This document shows, one piece after another, positions 26,721 through 36,158 of a DNA stretch of 64,000 nucleotides. Position 1 is the first letter of the stretch. The number at the start of each line of letters is the position of its first letter. The stretch is from Methylobacterium sp. 77 (GTDB lineage: Bacteria; Pseudomonadota; Alphaproteobacteria; Rhizobiales; Beijerinckiaceae), in contig NZ_KB910516.1 in NCBI RefSeq assembly GCF_000372825.1, positions 2,202,011 to 2,266,010 of the forward strand. Direction: 5' to 3'. The position numbers and the translations under genes are program-made. The notes beneath the pieces are model-generated. The model had not been told where the DNA came from. It saw only the letters and a list, made by a program, of their open reading frames with translations, and made no database searches.

Positions 26721-26757
26721 CGCGAAGGCCCTCGCTGAAGCAGCGAGGGCCTTCGCG
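26721..26757. terminator. very strong bidirectional hairpin between the small RNA and wrbA
   Basis: A perfect 17-bp inverted repeat (CGCGAAGGCCCTCGCTG and its complement) flanks a 3-nt loop. It lies 13 nt beyond the wrbA stop on the opposite strand and separates the convergent units. U-tracts are short, so it may also act as a transcript stabiliser. Confidence 0.65.
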
Positions 26758-26770
26758 ATTCTTAGGGCAG

Positions 26771-27370
26771 TCAGCCGGCGATTTTTGCGGCGATGCTGGC
26801 GACATGCCTGCCCTGATAGCGGGCGCCGTCGAGTTCGACCGCATTCGGCTGTCGGCTCCCATCGCCATCGGCAATTGTCGATGCGCCATAGGGCGTGCCG
26901 CCCTTGACCTGCTCCACACCAGTCTGACCGGCGAAAGCGTAGGGTAGCCCGACGATGACCATTCCGTGATGCAAGAGCACGGTATGGAAGCTCGTCAGCG
27001 TCGTCTCCTGTCCGCCATGCTGGGAAGCGGTGGAGGTAAAAACCGAGCCGACCTTGCCGATGAGGTTACCCTGCGCCCAGAGACCACCGGTCTGATCCAG
27101 GAACTGCTTCATCTGCGCGGCCATGTTGCCGAAGCGCGTCGGCGTACCGAAGATGATCGCATCGTAGTCGGCCAATTCGTCGACCGTGGCGATGGGGGCC
27201 TGTTGATCGAGCTTGTAGTGGAACTGCTTGGCGACCTCGTCAGGCACCAATTCCGGTACGCGCTTCACGCTGACCTCGGCGCCCGCCTCGCGGGCACCAT
27301 CCGCAACGGCGTTGGCCATCTGCTCCACATGGCCCCAGGACGAATAGTAGAGGACCAGAACCTTCGCCAT
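26771..27370 (-). CDS. wrbA: NAD(P)H:quinone oxidoreductase WrbA
   Basis: This 199-residue flavodoxin-like protein has an FMN phosphate loop [31 protein letters not shown] and [15 protein letters not shown], all diagnostic of WrbA. It performs two-electron reduction of quinones, limiting redox cycling. The start is ATG 27370. It is divergent from a LysR gene, with a perfect palindrome at 27475-27488 in the intergenic region. Confidence 0.95.
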   Translation of the reverse strand: MAKVLVLYYSSWGHVEQMANAVADGAREAGAEVSVKRVPELVPDEVAKQFHYKLDQQAPIATVDELADYDAIIFGTPTRFGNMAAQMKQFLDQTGGLWAQGNLIGKVGSVFTSTASQHGGQETTLTSFHTVLLHHGMVIVGLPYAFAGQTGVEQVKGGTPYGASTIADGDGSRQPNAVELDGARYQGRHVASIAAKIAG

Positions 27371-27474
27371 CGTGTTCACTCCAAATTCCGGGAGGCTGCA
27401 GCGCAGCCGTTTTCCTGGCGCTGATATCTGCCTTCGCGAGCCTTGCGGAAATGCCTCGATCTGCAAAAGTTGTT

Positions 27475-27488
27475 TTGCATCGATGCAA
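27475..27488. promoter_or_regulatory. perfect 14-bp palindrome between wrbA and its LysR neighbour
   Basis: TTGCATCGATGCAA is fully self-complementary and lies 41 nt before the LysR start and about 105 nt before wrbA. A T-N11-A LysR box fits within it. It is the natural binding site for the divergently encoded LysR regulator; that pairing is inferred. Confidence 0.6.
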
Positions 27489-27528
27489 GGCTCATCGAAG
27501 CAAGGTTCTTTGGGAATGAAAGCTGGCC

Positions 27529-28401
27529 GTGTCGGATTGGGATGACTTCCGCCTCGTAAGAGCCATCGCCGATCAAGGCGGCTTGACGCGTGCCGCCGAT
27601 CAGCTCGGTATCAACCACTCGACGGCATTCCGCCGCCTCGCCACTATTGAGGCGTCGATCCAACAACCGCTTTTCGAGCGCCATCGATCGGGCTACGTGG
27701 CCACCGATGCCGGCCGCGCCATGGTGCTCGCCGCCAGCCGGATGGACGACACGGTGGCGCAGTTCAACCGAGAACTGGCGGGGCGTTCCTCCGAACCAGC
27801 CGGCGACCTTCGCATCACCGCGCCCGCCGGACTCGTCACCTCGATCCTCATGCCGATCTTCGCTCGGTTTCAGCGGCGTTATCCGCGCATCAGGCTGGAT
27901 CTCGTTCTCGCCGAAGAATCCCTCAACCTGTGCCGGGATGCCGACGTGGCGATCCGCGCGAGCGATCGACCGCCACCGAGCCTCGTCGGGAGGCGTCTCG
28001 CGACGATCAATTGGGCACTCTACGGAACACGGAACTTCGTTGGACGACCGCTCGCCGAATGCCCGTGGGTCTGCCCAAGCGAAGTCGTAGCCGGCGGCCG
28101 GTTCGCCGCCTATGCGAAGTCGCAGATGATGTCGGACAAGCTCGCGATGTCGATCAATACCGTGCTCGGATTACGCGAGGCCATCGAGGCCGGATGCGGG
28201 ATTGGACCGTTGCCGCGATGGGAAGCTGATACGCGCCCTAATCTGGTCCGCTTGTCCGAGAACGAGCCCGCCTTGGCGAGCTCGCTCTGGATTTTAACCC
28301 ATGCGGATCTGCGTCACGCCCCGCGGGTCAGGGCCTTCATGGACGATATGGCCACCGAGATTGGCGCAATGCGTCCGATGATCGAAGGCATCGGTGCCTA
28401 G
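27529..28401 (+). CDS. LysR family transcriptional regulator
   Basis: This 290-residue protein starts with GTG. It has the LysR helix-turn-helix in the first 60 residues ([38 protein letters not shown]) and a typical effector domain. The [10 protein letters not shown] recognition segment belongs to the group found next to flavodoxin-like quinone reductases. It probably regulates divergent wrbA through the palindrome between them. Confidence 0.92.
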   Translation: MSDWDDFRLVRAIADQGGLTRAADQLGINHSTAFRRLATIEASIQQPLFERHRSGYVATDAGRAMVLAASRMDDTVAQFNRELAGRSSEPAGDLRITAPAGLVTSILMPIFARFQRRYPRIRLDLVLAEESLNLCRDADVAIRASDRPPPSLVGRRLATINWALYGTRNFVGRPLAECPWVCPSEVVAGGRFAAYAKSQMMSDKLAMSINTVLGLREAIEAGCGIGPLPRWEADTRPNLVRLSENEPALASSLWILTHADLRHAPRVRAFMDDMATEIGAMRPMIEGIGA

Positions 28402-28402
28402 A

Positions 28403-28864
28403 TTAGCCGATCGACTCGATCTCGATCTCGTGGCCGTTGACCTCGACGGTATCGCCGGCGCTCTTACCCGTCAGCGCCTTCGCCATAGGAGAAACGTAGG
28501 ATATCGACCCCTTGGCGGGATCGGCCTCGTCTTCCCCGACGATGCGAAACGTCTGCTTGGTTTCGTCTTCCTTGATGATCGAGACCTTCGACCCGAAATG
28601 GACCGTGTCGCCGTCCATGGGTTCAACCAGCTCGGCCGAACCGAGACGGGCGGTCCAATAGGCTAAGTCGCGGGTCACGCGAGCCTCGTCGGCCTTGGCG
28701 CCCGGCGTCAGCGCGGTAAACTCCGCCTGTAGCCGCGCGACCTCAGCCTCCATGTTGGCGAGACCTTGGGAGGTGACAAAATTTGTATGGGGCGAGATCG
28801 GACGATCGGGAAGATCCTCGAAGGCTTCGCCGCCCTCACGCTCTTTGACGAATGCACTGCTCAT
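28403..28864 (-). CDS. GreA/GreB-family transcription factor
   Basis: This 153-residue protein has an N-terminal coiled-coil region (NMEAEVARLQAEFTAL) and a C-terminal FKBP-like domain with VSIIKEDETKQTFRIVGEDEAD, YVSPMAKALTGKSAGDTVEV. The acidic tip residues typical of GreA cleavage activity are not obvious, so it may be a paralogue like Rnk or a Gfh factor. Its stop is adjacent to that of the convergent LysR gene. A GGAAC-N16-CATT sequence overlaps the promoter region but is a poor EcfG match. Confidence 0.88.
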   Translation of the reverse strand: MSSAFVKEREGGEAFEDLPDRPISPHTNFVTSQGLANMEAEVARLQAEFTALTPGAKADEARVTRDLAYWTARLGSAELVEPMDGDTVHFGSKVSIIKEDETKQTFRIVGEDEADPAKGSISYVSPMAKALTGKSAGDTVEVNGHEIEIESIG

Positions 28865-28900
28865 GGAATCGGCAATGCTCTGGAGGCGAAACAGTTCCGC

Positions 28901-29893
28901 TTAGGCTTGACCGACCGATACCACGGTCCGACCACGCGTCCGTCCCTCCAGAATATCTTCTGCGAGAGACCCGACCTCGGAGAGAGGCACTGTGGTGGTC
29001 ATCGTGGCGAGGAGAGTGCGGTCAAGGTCTCGCGCGATCCTCGCCCACGCCTCTTTGCGCTTGGGAAGGGGCGTGCTGACGCTATTGATCCCGAACAGCG
29101 TGACCCCGCGCAGGATGAAGGGTGCCACCGAGGTCGGCAGGTCCATGCCGCCCGCAAGACCACAGGCGGCAATGGCGCCATCTGCTTTGGTCGAAGCGAG
29201 GAGATTGGCGAGGGTCGTCGAACCCACCGCGTCAATTCCGGCGGCCCATCGCTCCTTCGCCAGCGGCTTGCCAGGATTGGATAATTCGGACCGGTCCATG
29301 ATTTCGGAGGCGCCAAGGGATTTGAGGTATTCCGCCTCGCTGGCTCTCCCCGTGACGGCGATGACATGCCAGCCGGCTTTGGCGAGGAGTGCCACCGCCA
29401 CCGAGCCGACACCGCCCGATGCGCCGGTGACGATGGCGGGACCATCGGACGGTTTCAGGCCGTGGGCATCCAGGGCCATGAGACAGAGCATGGCGGTATA
29501 GCCCGCGGTGCCCACGGCCATGGCTTCTTCGGGCTTCAATCCTGTCGGCAGCGGTACCAGCCAGTCGCCTTTCACCCGCGCCCGTTCCGAATAAGCACCG
29601 AGATGACTCTCGCCTACGCCCCAGCCCGTGAGCAGAACCGCATCGCCGGGCTTGTAGCCGGGATGGTCCGAACTCTCAACGATGCCGGAGAAATCGATGC
29701 CGGGAATCATGGGGAACCGGCGCACCACGGGCGAGCGCCCGGTCATCGCCAATCCGTCCTTGTAGTTCAGGGTCGAGTGCGTGACCCGGATCGTGACGTC
29801 CCCGTCCATCAGGTCGGCCTCGTCAAAATCCGTGAAGCGAAGGGTCTGACCCGCCTCGCTCTTCTCGATCACCCACGCCTTGAACGTCGCCAT
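28901..29893 (-). CDS. acuI: acrylyl-CoA reductase (NADPH), AcuI/YhdH family
   Basis: This 330-residue MDR enzyme has an N-terminal catalytic domain with THSTLNYKDGLAMTG and PMIPGIDFSGIV, and NADPH loop TGASGGVGSVAVALL. AcuI reduces toxic acrylyl-CoA to propionyl-CoA; in methylotrophs it serves the ethylmalonyl-CoA/propionate route and protection against acrylate. Motif content and length (330 versus about 330) fit YhdH/AcuI. It lies upstream of the Gre-family gene on the same strand. Confidence 0.92.
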   Translation of the reverse strand: MATFKAWVIEKSEAGQTLRFTDFDEADLMDGDVTIRVTHSTLNYKDGLAMTGRSPVVRRFPMIPGIDFSGIVESSDHPGYKPGDAVLLTGWGVGESHLGAYSERARVKGDWLVPLPTGLKPEEAMAVGTAGYTAMLCLMALDAHGLKPSDGPAIVTGASGGVGSVAVALLAKAGWHVIAVTGRASEAEYLKSLGASEIMDRSELSNPGKPLAKERWAAGIDAVGSTTLANLLASTKADGAIAACGLAGGMDLPTSVAPFILRGVTLFGINSVSTPLPKRKEAWARIARDLDRTLLATMTTTVPLSEVGSLAEDILEGRTRGRTVVSVGQA

Positions 29894-30003
29894 GTCCGTC
29901 GGTCTCCTCTTCGCCCACGTGAGACCTGTGGCGCAGTTGGCATGAATCAAGACGGCCCCGAGCGCGGAGGCGCCCGAGGCCGTGATGTTGCCGTTTCGAT
30001 CGA

Positions 30004-30603
30004 TCAATAGCCGTCGTAGATGCTGCCGCTGGAGAAGCCGAGACCGACGCCGATATCGGCCGAACTGGCGCCGGTGATGCCGAACGCGTCGGGGATTGAG
30101 CCCACGAGGCGCGTTCCATGGGAGCCGACATACCCGCCTCCGCCGCCATAGGCCGGAACCCAACCGGACCGGCCGCGTGAGACGAGGACCGAGCGTTGAA
30201 CGCTGGCATATTCGGCGGGGATCGTCTCGGGGATGGTCTGGCCCGGCTGCGCCAGTACGCGGCGATGACGAACCGCGAAGCGCGGAGGGATGTTCACCCA
30301 GCAGCCGATCATCTCGCCATAGGCATCGCGACGTGTCTGCCACACGCGGCCACCGGGCGAGACCTGGATCTGTTCGGAGACGGTCTCGAAGACGGGCGGG
30401 ATGGAGCGGTAGACCGTCCTCGCGGGACGGACGAGAACGCGCTCGGAAACGGTGTCGTAGACCGGCGGGGTGGTGACGTGACGGTAGCACTCGGCTCCGC
30501 CACAGCCACCGGCCTGAGCCGATGTCACGAGAGCGGAAACACCGAGGATGGCGCTGGCGAGGGCGGAGGCAAGTTGGGTCAAATGAGCGACCGGCGCGGT
30601 CAT
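30004..30603 (-). CDS. exported protein with four imperfect tandem repeats
   Basis: This 199-residue protein starts at ATG 30603 with a signal peptide (about residues 1-31, cleavage near SAQA-GG). The mature part repeats a pattern roughly every 25-35 residues: PPVYDTVSERVLV, PPVFETVSEQIQV, PPRFAVRHRRVLA, PAEYASVQRSVLV. Three cysteines are in the first third. The C-terminal half is glycine-rich. It is likely periplasmic or surface-associated. No family name is recognised. Confidence 0.75.
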   Translation of the reverse strand: MTAPVAHLTQLASALASAILGVSALVTSAQAGGCGGAECYRHVTTPPVYDTVSERVLVRPARTVYRSIPPVFETVSEQIQVSPGGRVWQTRRDAYGEMIGCWVNIPPRFAVRHRRVLAQPGQTIPETIPAEYASVQRSVLVSRGRSGWVPAYGGGGGYVGSHGTRLVGSIPDAFGITGASSADIGVGLGFSSGSIYDGY

Positions 30604-30810
30604 GACGGAATCCTCGACACTGAAATGCGTTGTGATCGGTGCACGGCCAATGACGGCACGCACTCTTCGACGCACTAGAGGCGGTCAAGTTGCGCTCGGA
30701 GCAAGCTGTATCGGAGATCAGGGTAAAATTAACCCTGGCTTAAGACTACGCAGATCCGATTCTGCTTAAGTAAAGTCATTTTGTTTGAGTCACGCGTCGT
30801 TAAGGCGAAT

Positions 30811-31833
30811 TCAAGTCTGCCCACGCTTGAGCTGGTAGAAGATGTGCCGGCCGATCACGTCCATCTTCTTCAGGCGCCGCGACCAGCCGGGTTTGACGTA
30901 GTCGGCGTGGTAATGCGTGGCACCTCCAACCTCACTGAGGTAGGTTCGGCCCTCGATCACCGCGCTGGCGATACGGGTGGCGCTCTGCCAGGACGGGCCG
31001 TCGGTGATGTGCAGCGACTTGCCCTCACAGGCGAAAGAGAACTGGCAGCCCATATAGCGATGACGGTTCTGGTAGACCACGCCGCAGACATTCGAGGGAT
31101 ATAGGCCGCTCTTGACGCGGTTCAGCACAACCTGAGCGACGGCCGCCTGGCCTTCCTCCGGCTCACTGCGAGCCTCGAAATACACTGCCTCGGCGAGGCA
31201 GCGCTGTTCCCGGTCCATGGCGTCCGGGCCAATGAGGTCGGCGTAGCGGTGGCGGGCGTCGTCGGGAGCGGCCTCGCCGCCGCCGATGCTAGTCTCCTTT
31301 TGCGGCGAGAAACCTGGGAACATCAGGCTTGCGGCTGCGACTTCGATCGGTGTGGCATCCGCTGGGGCGGGCGTCGTCGAGGACAGCGCGATGGCGCGGG
31401 GAATGGCAGGGGTGGAGCCGTCTGAGGGTACTTCGGTTTCGTCATCTCTGGCGGGCGGCGTGAAGCCCGCAGTGGGTTCGAAGTCCGGCGTCCAGATTGC
31501 TGATCCGGGGATGAGGAGATCTCCGTCCGAACCTGCCAGACCGACGTTGAGAAGACTTGCCGCTGTGTCGTTCGGGCCTCGCGCGGCGTGGTTCGGATAC
31601 AGCCGCTCTGTCGCCTTCACGTCGGTGCGCCGACGGGTGCCTGGCGTATCGTGCGAAAGCGGCAAGGCAATTCCTGACGCGCTCGGTTCCATGTGACCAA
31701 GGGCAGATGGATTGGTACCGGCTGTCGCAGTGAAGGAGACGATAAAGCCTAGCGCCAGTGTCCAGGGCGCAAGGGAAGTACGGAGCCAATGCCTTCGTAA
31801 GGACCGGCGAACGCGTCTCGTACTCACGACCAA
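30811..31833 (-). CDS. SleB-type cell wall hydrolase
   Basis: This 340-residue protein starts at TTG 31833; a GTG at 31827 is equally possible. It has an N-terminal signal or anchor (WTLALGFIVSFTATAG), a long low-complexity linker and a C-terminal Hydrolase_2 domain (CLAEAVYFEARSEPEEGQAAVAQVVLNRV, CGVVYQNRHRYMGCQFSF). SleB-like enzymes cleave peptidoglycan glycans. The catalytic glutamate is expected in YFEARSE. It is probably periplasmic. Confidence 0.9.
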   Translation of the reverse strand: MVVSTRRVRRSLRRHWLRTSLAPWTLALGFIVSFTATAGTNPSALGHMEPSASGIALPLSHDTPGTRRRTDVKATERLYPNHAARGPNDTAASLLNVGLAGSDGDLLIPGSAIWTPDFEPTAGFTPPARDDETEVPSDGSTPAIPRAIALSSTTPAPADATPIEVAAASLMFPGFSPQKETSIGGGEAAPDDARHRYADLIGPDAMDREQRCLAEAVYFEARSEPEEGQAAVAQVVLNRVKSGLYPSNVCGVVYQNRHRYMGCQFSFACEGKSLHITDGPSWQSATRIASAVIEGRTYLSEVGGATHYHADYVKPGWSRRLKKMDVIGRHIFYQLKRGQT

Positions 31834-31986
31834 CCAACCCGCTCATGAACCCTCGACAGACTGCTCCCGTGCGTCGGGAGCGACTGGCGTGATCAGAACT
31901 ATCGATGGTTATGGTTGCGAGTGTCTTAAGACCGTTGGCTGACATCGCTGTCGTCAGCCGCAAACACATCCCGACCGCGAATCCGA

Positions 31987-32244
31987 TCAGAAACGTCCGG
32001 GTCTGCCGTATGTCACGGCGAGGGCTCCGACGAGCGAACTCATGCTCGATCGTCCCTTCATGTCGGCGATTCGCTCAGCATCTCCGCTGCTCTGAGTAGC
32101 AACCGCAAAGACAAGAAGCGCGACGGTCACGATGCCGCAAAGCATCGAGAGAACCCAAATATAGGTCTGCTGCAGTATCCGCGGAAATGGAACGGCGGCG
32201 GGATTTTCATCGAGGAATAACGGGTTAGGGCTCGAGTCGCTCAT
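31987..32244 (-). CDS. small single-pass membrane protein
   Basis: This 85-residue frame starts at ATG 32244. It has an N-terminal polar segment, then YIWVLSMLCGIVTVALLVFAVAT as one membrane helix, and a C-terminal basic tail. GC-rich third positions and a purine-rich site (GGGAACG) support it, but there is no recognised family. It lies beyond the ppdK terminator on the same strand. Confidence 0.55.
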   Translation of the reverse strand: MSDSSPNPLFLDENPAAVPFPRILQQTYIWVLSMLCGIVTVALLVFAVATQSSGDAERIADMKGRSSMSSLVGALAVTYGRPGRF

Positions 32245-32396
32245 GGTCGGCGTTCCCGCGCGTTTCTGTGCCACCCCACCCAGCCGGGAGCGTCGTCGCG
32301 CACTGGTCTGGCACTAGCACTGAACGTGCTCGTGCGACATCGGTTCACCGATTTTTCAAAGATTTATTCAGCGAGAATTCGAGCGGTGGCAAACCA

Positions 32397-32424
32397 ACGA
32401 AAAAGGGCAGCCATCAGCTGCCCC
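32397..32424 (-). terminator. rho-independent terminator of ppdK
   Basis: On the minus strand a GGGCAGC/GCTGCCC 7-bp stem with a 5-nt loop is followed by TTTTT, about 35 nt after the ppdK stop codon. Confidence 0.85.
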
Positions 32425-32456
32425 CTCGTGTTCGTGATTTTGAAATTGCAGGCCAA

Positions 32457-35135
32457 TCAGCCGCGGGTCTTGTCCCGTGTCGCCAAGGCTGCCTGAGCGG
32501 CGGCGAGACGCGCGATCGGCACGCGATATGGTGAGCAGGACACGTAATCGAGTCCGACCTCCTGGCAGAATCCGATCGATGCCGGATCACCGCCGTGCTC
32601 TCCGCAGATGCCGAGCTTGATGTTCGGACGAACCGCCCTGCCCCGCTCGACACCGATGCGGACCAGTTCGCCCACGCCTTCCTGATCGATCGAGATGAAC
32701 GGATCGGCGGTGAGGATACCTTTCTGGGTGTAGGCCCCCAGGAATGTCGCCGCGTCGTCACGCGAGATACCGAGTGCGGTCTGGGTCAAGTCATTGGTGC
32801 CGAAGGAGAAGAACTCGGCGGTCTTCGCGATATCGCCGGCGCGGAGTGCTGCACGCGGCAGCTCGATCATGGTGCCAACCTGATAGGACAGTTCGGCTCC
32901 GGTCTCCTCGGTCACGGCCTTCGCCATGGCGTCGATCCGTGCCTTGACGATGTCGAATTCCATCTGAGTGAAAACCAGCGGCACCATTACCTCAGCGGTG
33001 ACAGGCTGGCCGGTTTCCTTGGCGGCCTGTACGGCAGCCTCGAAGATGGCGCGGGCCTGCATTTCCGCAATTTCTGGGAAAGCGATGGCGAGGCGGCATC
33101 CACGGAAGCCGAGCATCGGATTGAACTCGTGGAGTTCGCTCATCCGGCGGCGGAGCTTGTCCTCGGACACACCGGTGCTCTTGGCAACATCCTGCACCTC
33201 GGCATCGGTATGTGGCAGGAACTCGTGCAGCGGGGGATCGAGCAGGCGGATCGTCACCGGCAGGCCGGACATGATCGTGAACAGCTCGACGAAATCCTGG
33301 CGCTGGTAGGGTAGGATCTTGGCCAGGGCCGAGCGGCGACCCTCGACGTCGTCGGCGAGGATCATCTCACGCACGGCGACGATGCGGTCGCCCTCGAAGA
33401 ACATGTGCTCGGTCCGGCACAGGCCGATACCTTCGGCGCCGAAGTTGCGCGCGGCACGGGCGTCTGTTGGCGTGTCGGCATTGGTGCGAACCTTCATGGT
33501 GCGGACCTTGTCGGCCCAGCCCATCAGGGTCGCGAACTCGCCGGAGAGCGAAGGCTCCAGCATCTTGACTTCGCCGAGGAGAACCTGACCCGTGGAACCG
33601 TCGATGGTGATCTTGTCGCCGGCCTTCAGCGTCGTGCCCGCCACCGAGAGTGTACCGGCCTTATAGTCGACGCGGATCGTTCCGCAGCCCGAGACACAAG
33701 GCTTGCCCATGCCACGGGCGACCACGGCGGCGTGCGATGTCATGCCGCCGCGCGTGGTGAGGATGCCTTCCGACGCGTGCATCCCGTGGATATCCTCGGG
33801 GCTCGTCTCGATCCGCACGAGGATACACTTGCGCTCGGCCTTGCGAGCGGCCTCGGCATCCTCGGAATTGAACACGATCTCACCTGTGGCCGCGCCCGGC
33901 GAGGCCGGCAGGCCGGAGGCGATGACCTTGCGCTCGGCCTTCGGGTCGATGGTGGGGTGAAGAAGCTGGTCGAGGGCGGCGGGCTCAACCCTGCCGATTG
34001 CCTCCTCCTCAGTGATCAGGCCTTCAGCGGCGAGATCAACGGCGATGCGGAGTGCTGCCTTGGCGGTGCGCTTACCGTTGCGGGTTTGGAGCATCCAGAG
34101 CTTGCCGCTCTCGATGGTGAACTCCATGTCCTGCATATCGCGGTAATGCGTCTCGAGCAGGCCGTAGATCCGCACGAGCTCCGCGTAGGATTCGGGCATG
34201 GCCCGCTCCATCGAGGGCTTGTCGGACTTGGCCTCGATCCGCGCCTTCTCGGTGATGTCCTGCGGAGTGCGGATGCCCGCCACCACGTCTTCGCCTTGTG
34301 CGTTGATGAGGAACTCACCGTAGAGCGCACGTTCACCGGTGGAGGGGTTGCGGGTGAACGCGACGCCCGTGGCCGATGTATCGCCCATGTTGCCGAACAC
34401 CATGGCCTGGACGTTCACCGCAGTGCCCCAGCTCTCGGGGATGTTGTTGAGCTCGCGGTACTTCTTGGCGCGCGGGATCATCCACGAGCTGAACACGGCG
34501 CCGATGGCGCCCCATAGCTGATCTTCTGCACCTTGCGGGAAGTCCGAGCCGTGCTCCTGGCGGACGATATTCTTGTAGAGCCCGATCATATGCTTCCAAT
34601 CCGCTGCACCGAGTTCGGTGTCGAGATTGAAGCCCTTGGTCTCCTTGTAGTGCTCCAGCGCTTCCTCGAAGGCGTGGTGCTCCACGTTGAGCACCACGTT
34701 TGAGTACATGGTGATGAAGCGGCGGTAGGAATCATAGGCGAAGCGCGGATCGCCCGCCCCTTCCGCCAAAGCCTCGACGGTCACGTCGTTCAGGCCAAGG
34801 TTCAGCACCGTGTCCATCATGCCCGGCATAGAGGCGCGCGCGCCAGAACGGACCGAGACGAGAAGCGGGTTTTTCGGATCGCCGAAACCGCGGCCGGTGA
34901 GCGCACCGACGGCGTCAAGGGCGGCCTGGACCTCGGCTTTCAGCTCCGCCGGGTACTGACGGTCATTATCGTAGTACCACGTGCAGACTTCCGTAGTGAT
35001 GGTGAAGCCCGGAGGAACCGGCAGACCGAGATTCGACATCTCGGCGAGGTTGGCACCCTTGCCTCCGAGGAGGTTGCGCATGGACGACTGGCCCTCGGCC
35101 TTGCCATCGCCGAACGAGTAGACCCACTTCGCCAT
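32457..35135 (-). CDS. ppdK: pyruvate, phosphate dikinase
   Basis: At 892 residues this has normal PpdK length. The N-terminal nucleotide domain (LLGGKGANLAEM, SVRSGARASMPGMMDTVLNLG), the central phospho-histidine loop GGMTSHAAVVARGMGKPCVSG and the C-terminal PEP domain (GICGEHGGDP with its catalytic cysteine) are all present. It interconverts ATP+Pi+pyruvate and AMP+PPi+PEP, a node needed for PEP supply in serine-cycle metabolism. The start at MAKWVYSFG is supported by homology; the upstream extension is not. Confidence 0.96.
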   Translation of the reverse strand: MAKWVYSFGDGKAEGQSSMRNLLGGKGANLAEMSNLGLPVPPGFTITTEVCTWYYDNDRQYPAELKAEVQAALDAVGALTGRGFGDPKNPLLVSVRSGARASMPGMMDTVLNLGLNDVTVEALAEGAGDPRFAYDSYRRFITMYSNVVLNVEHHAFEEALEHYKETKGFNLDTELGAADWKHMIGLYKNIVRQEHGSDFPQGAEDQLWGAIGAVFSSWMIPRAKKYRELNNIPESWGTAVNVQAMVFGNMGDTSATGVAFTRNPSTGERALYGEFLINAQGEDVVAGIRTPQDITEKARIEAKSDKPSMERAMPESYAELVRIYGLLETHYRDMQDMEFTIESGKLWMLQTRNGKRTAKAALRIAVDLAAEGLITEEEAIGRVEPAALDQLLHPTIDPKAERKVIASGLPASPGAATGEIVFNSEDAEAARKAERKCILVRIETSPEDIHGMHASEGILTTRGGMTSHAAVVARGMGKPCVSGCGTIRVDYKAGTLSVAGTTLKAGDKITIDGSTGQVLLGEVKMLEPSLSGEFATLMGWADKVRTMKVRTNADTPTDARAARNFGAEGIGLCRTEHMFFEGDRIVAVREMILADDVEGRRSALAKILPYQRQDFVELFTIMSGLPVTIRLLDPPLHEFLPHTDAEVQDVAKSTGVSEDKLRRRMSELHEFNPMLGFRGCRLAIAFPEIAEMQARAIFEAAVQAAKETGQPVTAEVMVPLVFTQMEFDIVKARIDAMAKAVTEETGAELSYQVGTMIELPRAALRAGDIAKTAEFFSFGTNDLTQTALGISRDDAATFLGAYTQKGILTADPFISIDQEGVGELVRIGVERGRAVRPNIKLGICGEHGGDPASIGFCQEVGLDYVSCSPYRVPIARLAAAQAALATRDKTRG

Positions 35136-35516
35136 CGTCACCGATCCGCTTGCAACAGTATGGGGCACGATGCCCGTCGATGCCCCGTTGGACCATCTCA
35201 TGTTGCAACGCAAGATGAACGCCTAACCAGACGCCTCCGCTTTACACCACGGTCAATCCGCCTTGTCATCGAGAGGCTCTGTAGCCCGGATGCATCCATA
35301 GAGACGCACCGAATTCTACGCTACCGCTCGCGAAACGCCCAGGCCCATCAGCCCGAGAGGGATGAGAGAGACCACCACATTGTAACCGGTGGTCGCGGGC
35401 CGCCGACGATCGGCACTCCCAAGGGAGTTGGATCGGTGCACGTAGTATCGGCACTGTTATCGGTGCATCGAGTATCGGTGCATTGAGGCCGCCCGGCCTC
35501 GCTGACTCAGGAATGG
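35136..35516. other. intergenic region with a short degenerate tandem repeat
   Basis: This 381-nt gap has no supported gene. Its notable content is an imperfect 12-15-nt tandem repeat (four units of ATCGGTGCA-type sequence, 35432-35488). The rest contains only short frames without homology, and a ppdK promoter presumably near 35200. Confidence 0.5.
35432..35488. repeat. imperfect tandem repeat, four units of 12-15 nt
   Basis: Units are ATCGGTGCACGTAGT, ATCGGCACTGTT, ATCGGTGCATCGAGT and ATCGGTGCATTGAGG. Three have 15 nt and one has 12 nt. It lies between the ppdK start and the 3' end of the L,D-transpeptidase. Function unknown; slippage or remnant of a protein repeat are possible. Confidence 0.7.
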
Positions 35517-36158
35517 TTAGACCCGATATTTGCCGTTGCGCTTCACCAACACCCGCGTGCCGACCGGGACACGTTCGAACAGGTCGACAATGTCTTCGTT
35601 GAGCATGCGCACGCAACCGGACGACATCTGTTCTCCGATGCTCCACGGCTCGTTGGTACCATGGATGCGGAACAGGATGTCCCGGTTGTTCTGGTAGAGG
35701 TAGAGCGCTCGGGCGCCGAGCGGGTTGTCGACTCCGCCTTTGCGCGTCCGCGGCAAGTCGGGGTTGAGAGAGACCATCGTGGTGGTGGGGCTCCAATCCG
35801 GCCAAACCCCCTTACGTCCAACCTTTGCTTCGCCCTTCCAGGAGAACCCGAGCTTACCTACACCGATGCCGTACTGACGGGCATTTCCATCCTCCTGCAC
35901 CAAGGCAAGCTGGCGGTTGTCGATGTCAACGACGATCGTTCCCGGACGCTCCGCTCCGGTGTAGCGGACCACCTGCCGGCGGTACTTCGGATCGAGCCGC
36001 GAGGTATCGACCAGGGGCACGTCGTAGGGCTTATCGGGCATCGATCCCGTATACCAAGCGGCCTCGTCGTCCTGCGCGACGGTCATCGGGCCGCGAGAAT
36101 TGCATGCGGCCAATGGGGCGATGACGAGCAGGCTGAGAAAGACGCGGCGAATATGCAT
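35517..36158 (-). CDS. L,D-transpeptidase lipoprotein (YkuD domain)
   Basis: This 213-residue protein starts at ATG 36158 with a lipoprotein signal (LLVIAPLAAC; lipobox LAAC, Cys about residue 19), so it should be outer- or inner-membrane anchored. The YkuD domain has TIVVDIDNRQLALVQ, HGTNEPWSIG and the catalytic SSGCVRM. It crosslinks peptidoglycan by 3-3 links or attaches proteins. Length and motifs are complete. Confidence 0.93.
   Translation of the reverse strand: MHIRRVFLSLLVIAPLAACNSRGPMTVAQDDEAAWYTGSMPDKPYDVPLVDTSRLDPKYRRQVVRYTGAERPGTIVVDIDNRQLALVQEDGNARQYGIGVGKLGFSWKGEAKVGRKGVWPDWSPTTTMVSLNPDLPRTRKGGVDNPLGARALYLYQNNRDILFRIHGTNEPWSIGEQMSSGCVRMLNEDIVDLFERVPVGTRVLVKRNGKYRV

Noticed and set aside
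28864..28898. EcfG-like box (GGAAC-N16-CATT) before the GreA-like gene
   Set aside because: The -10 box deviates and lies so close to the start that the transcript would be nearly leaderless; kept only as a note.
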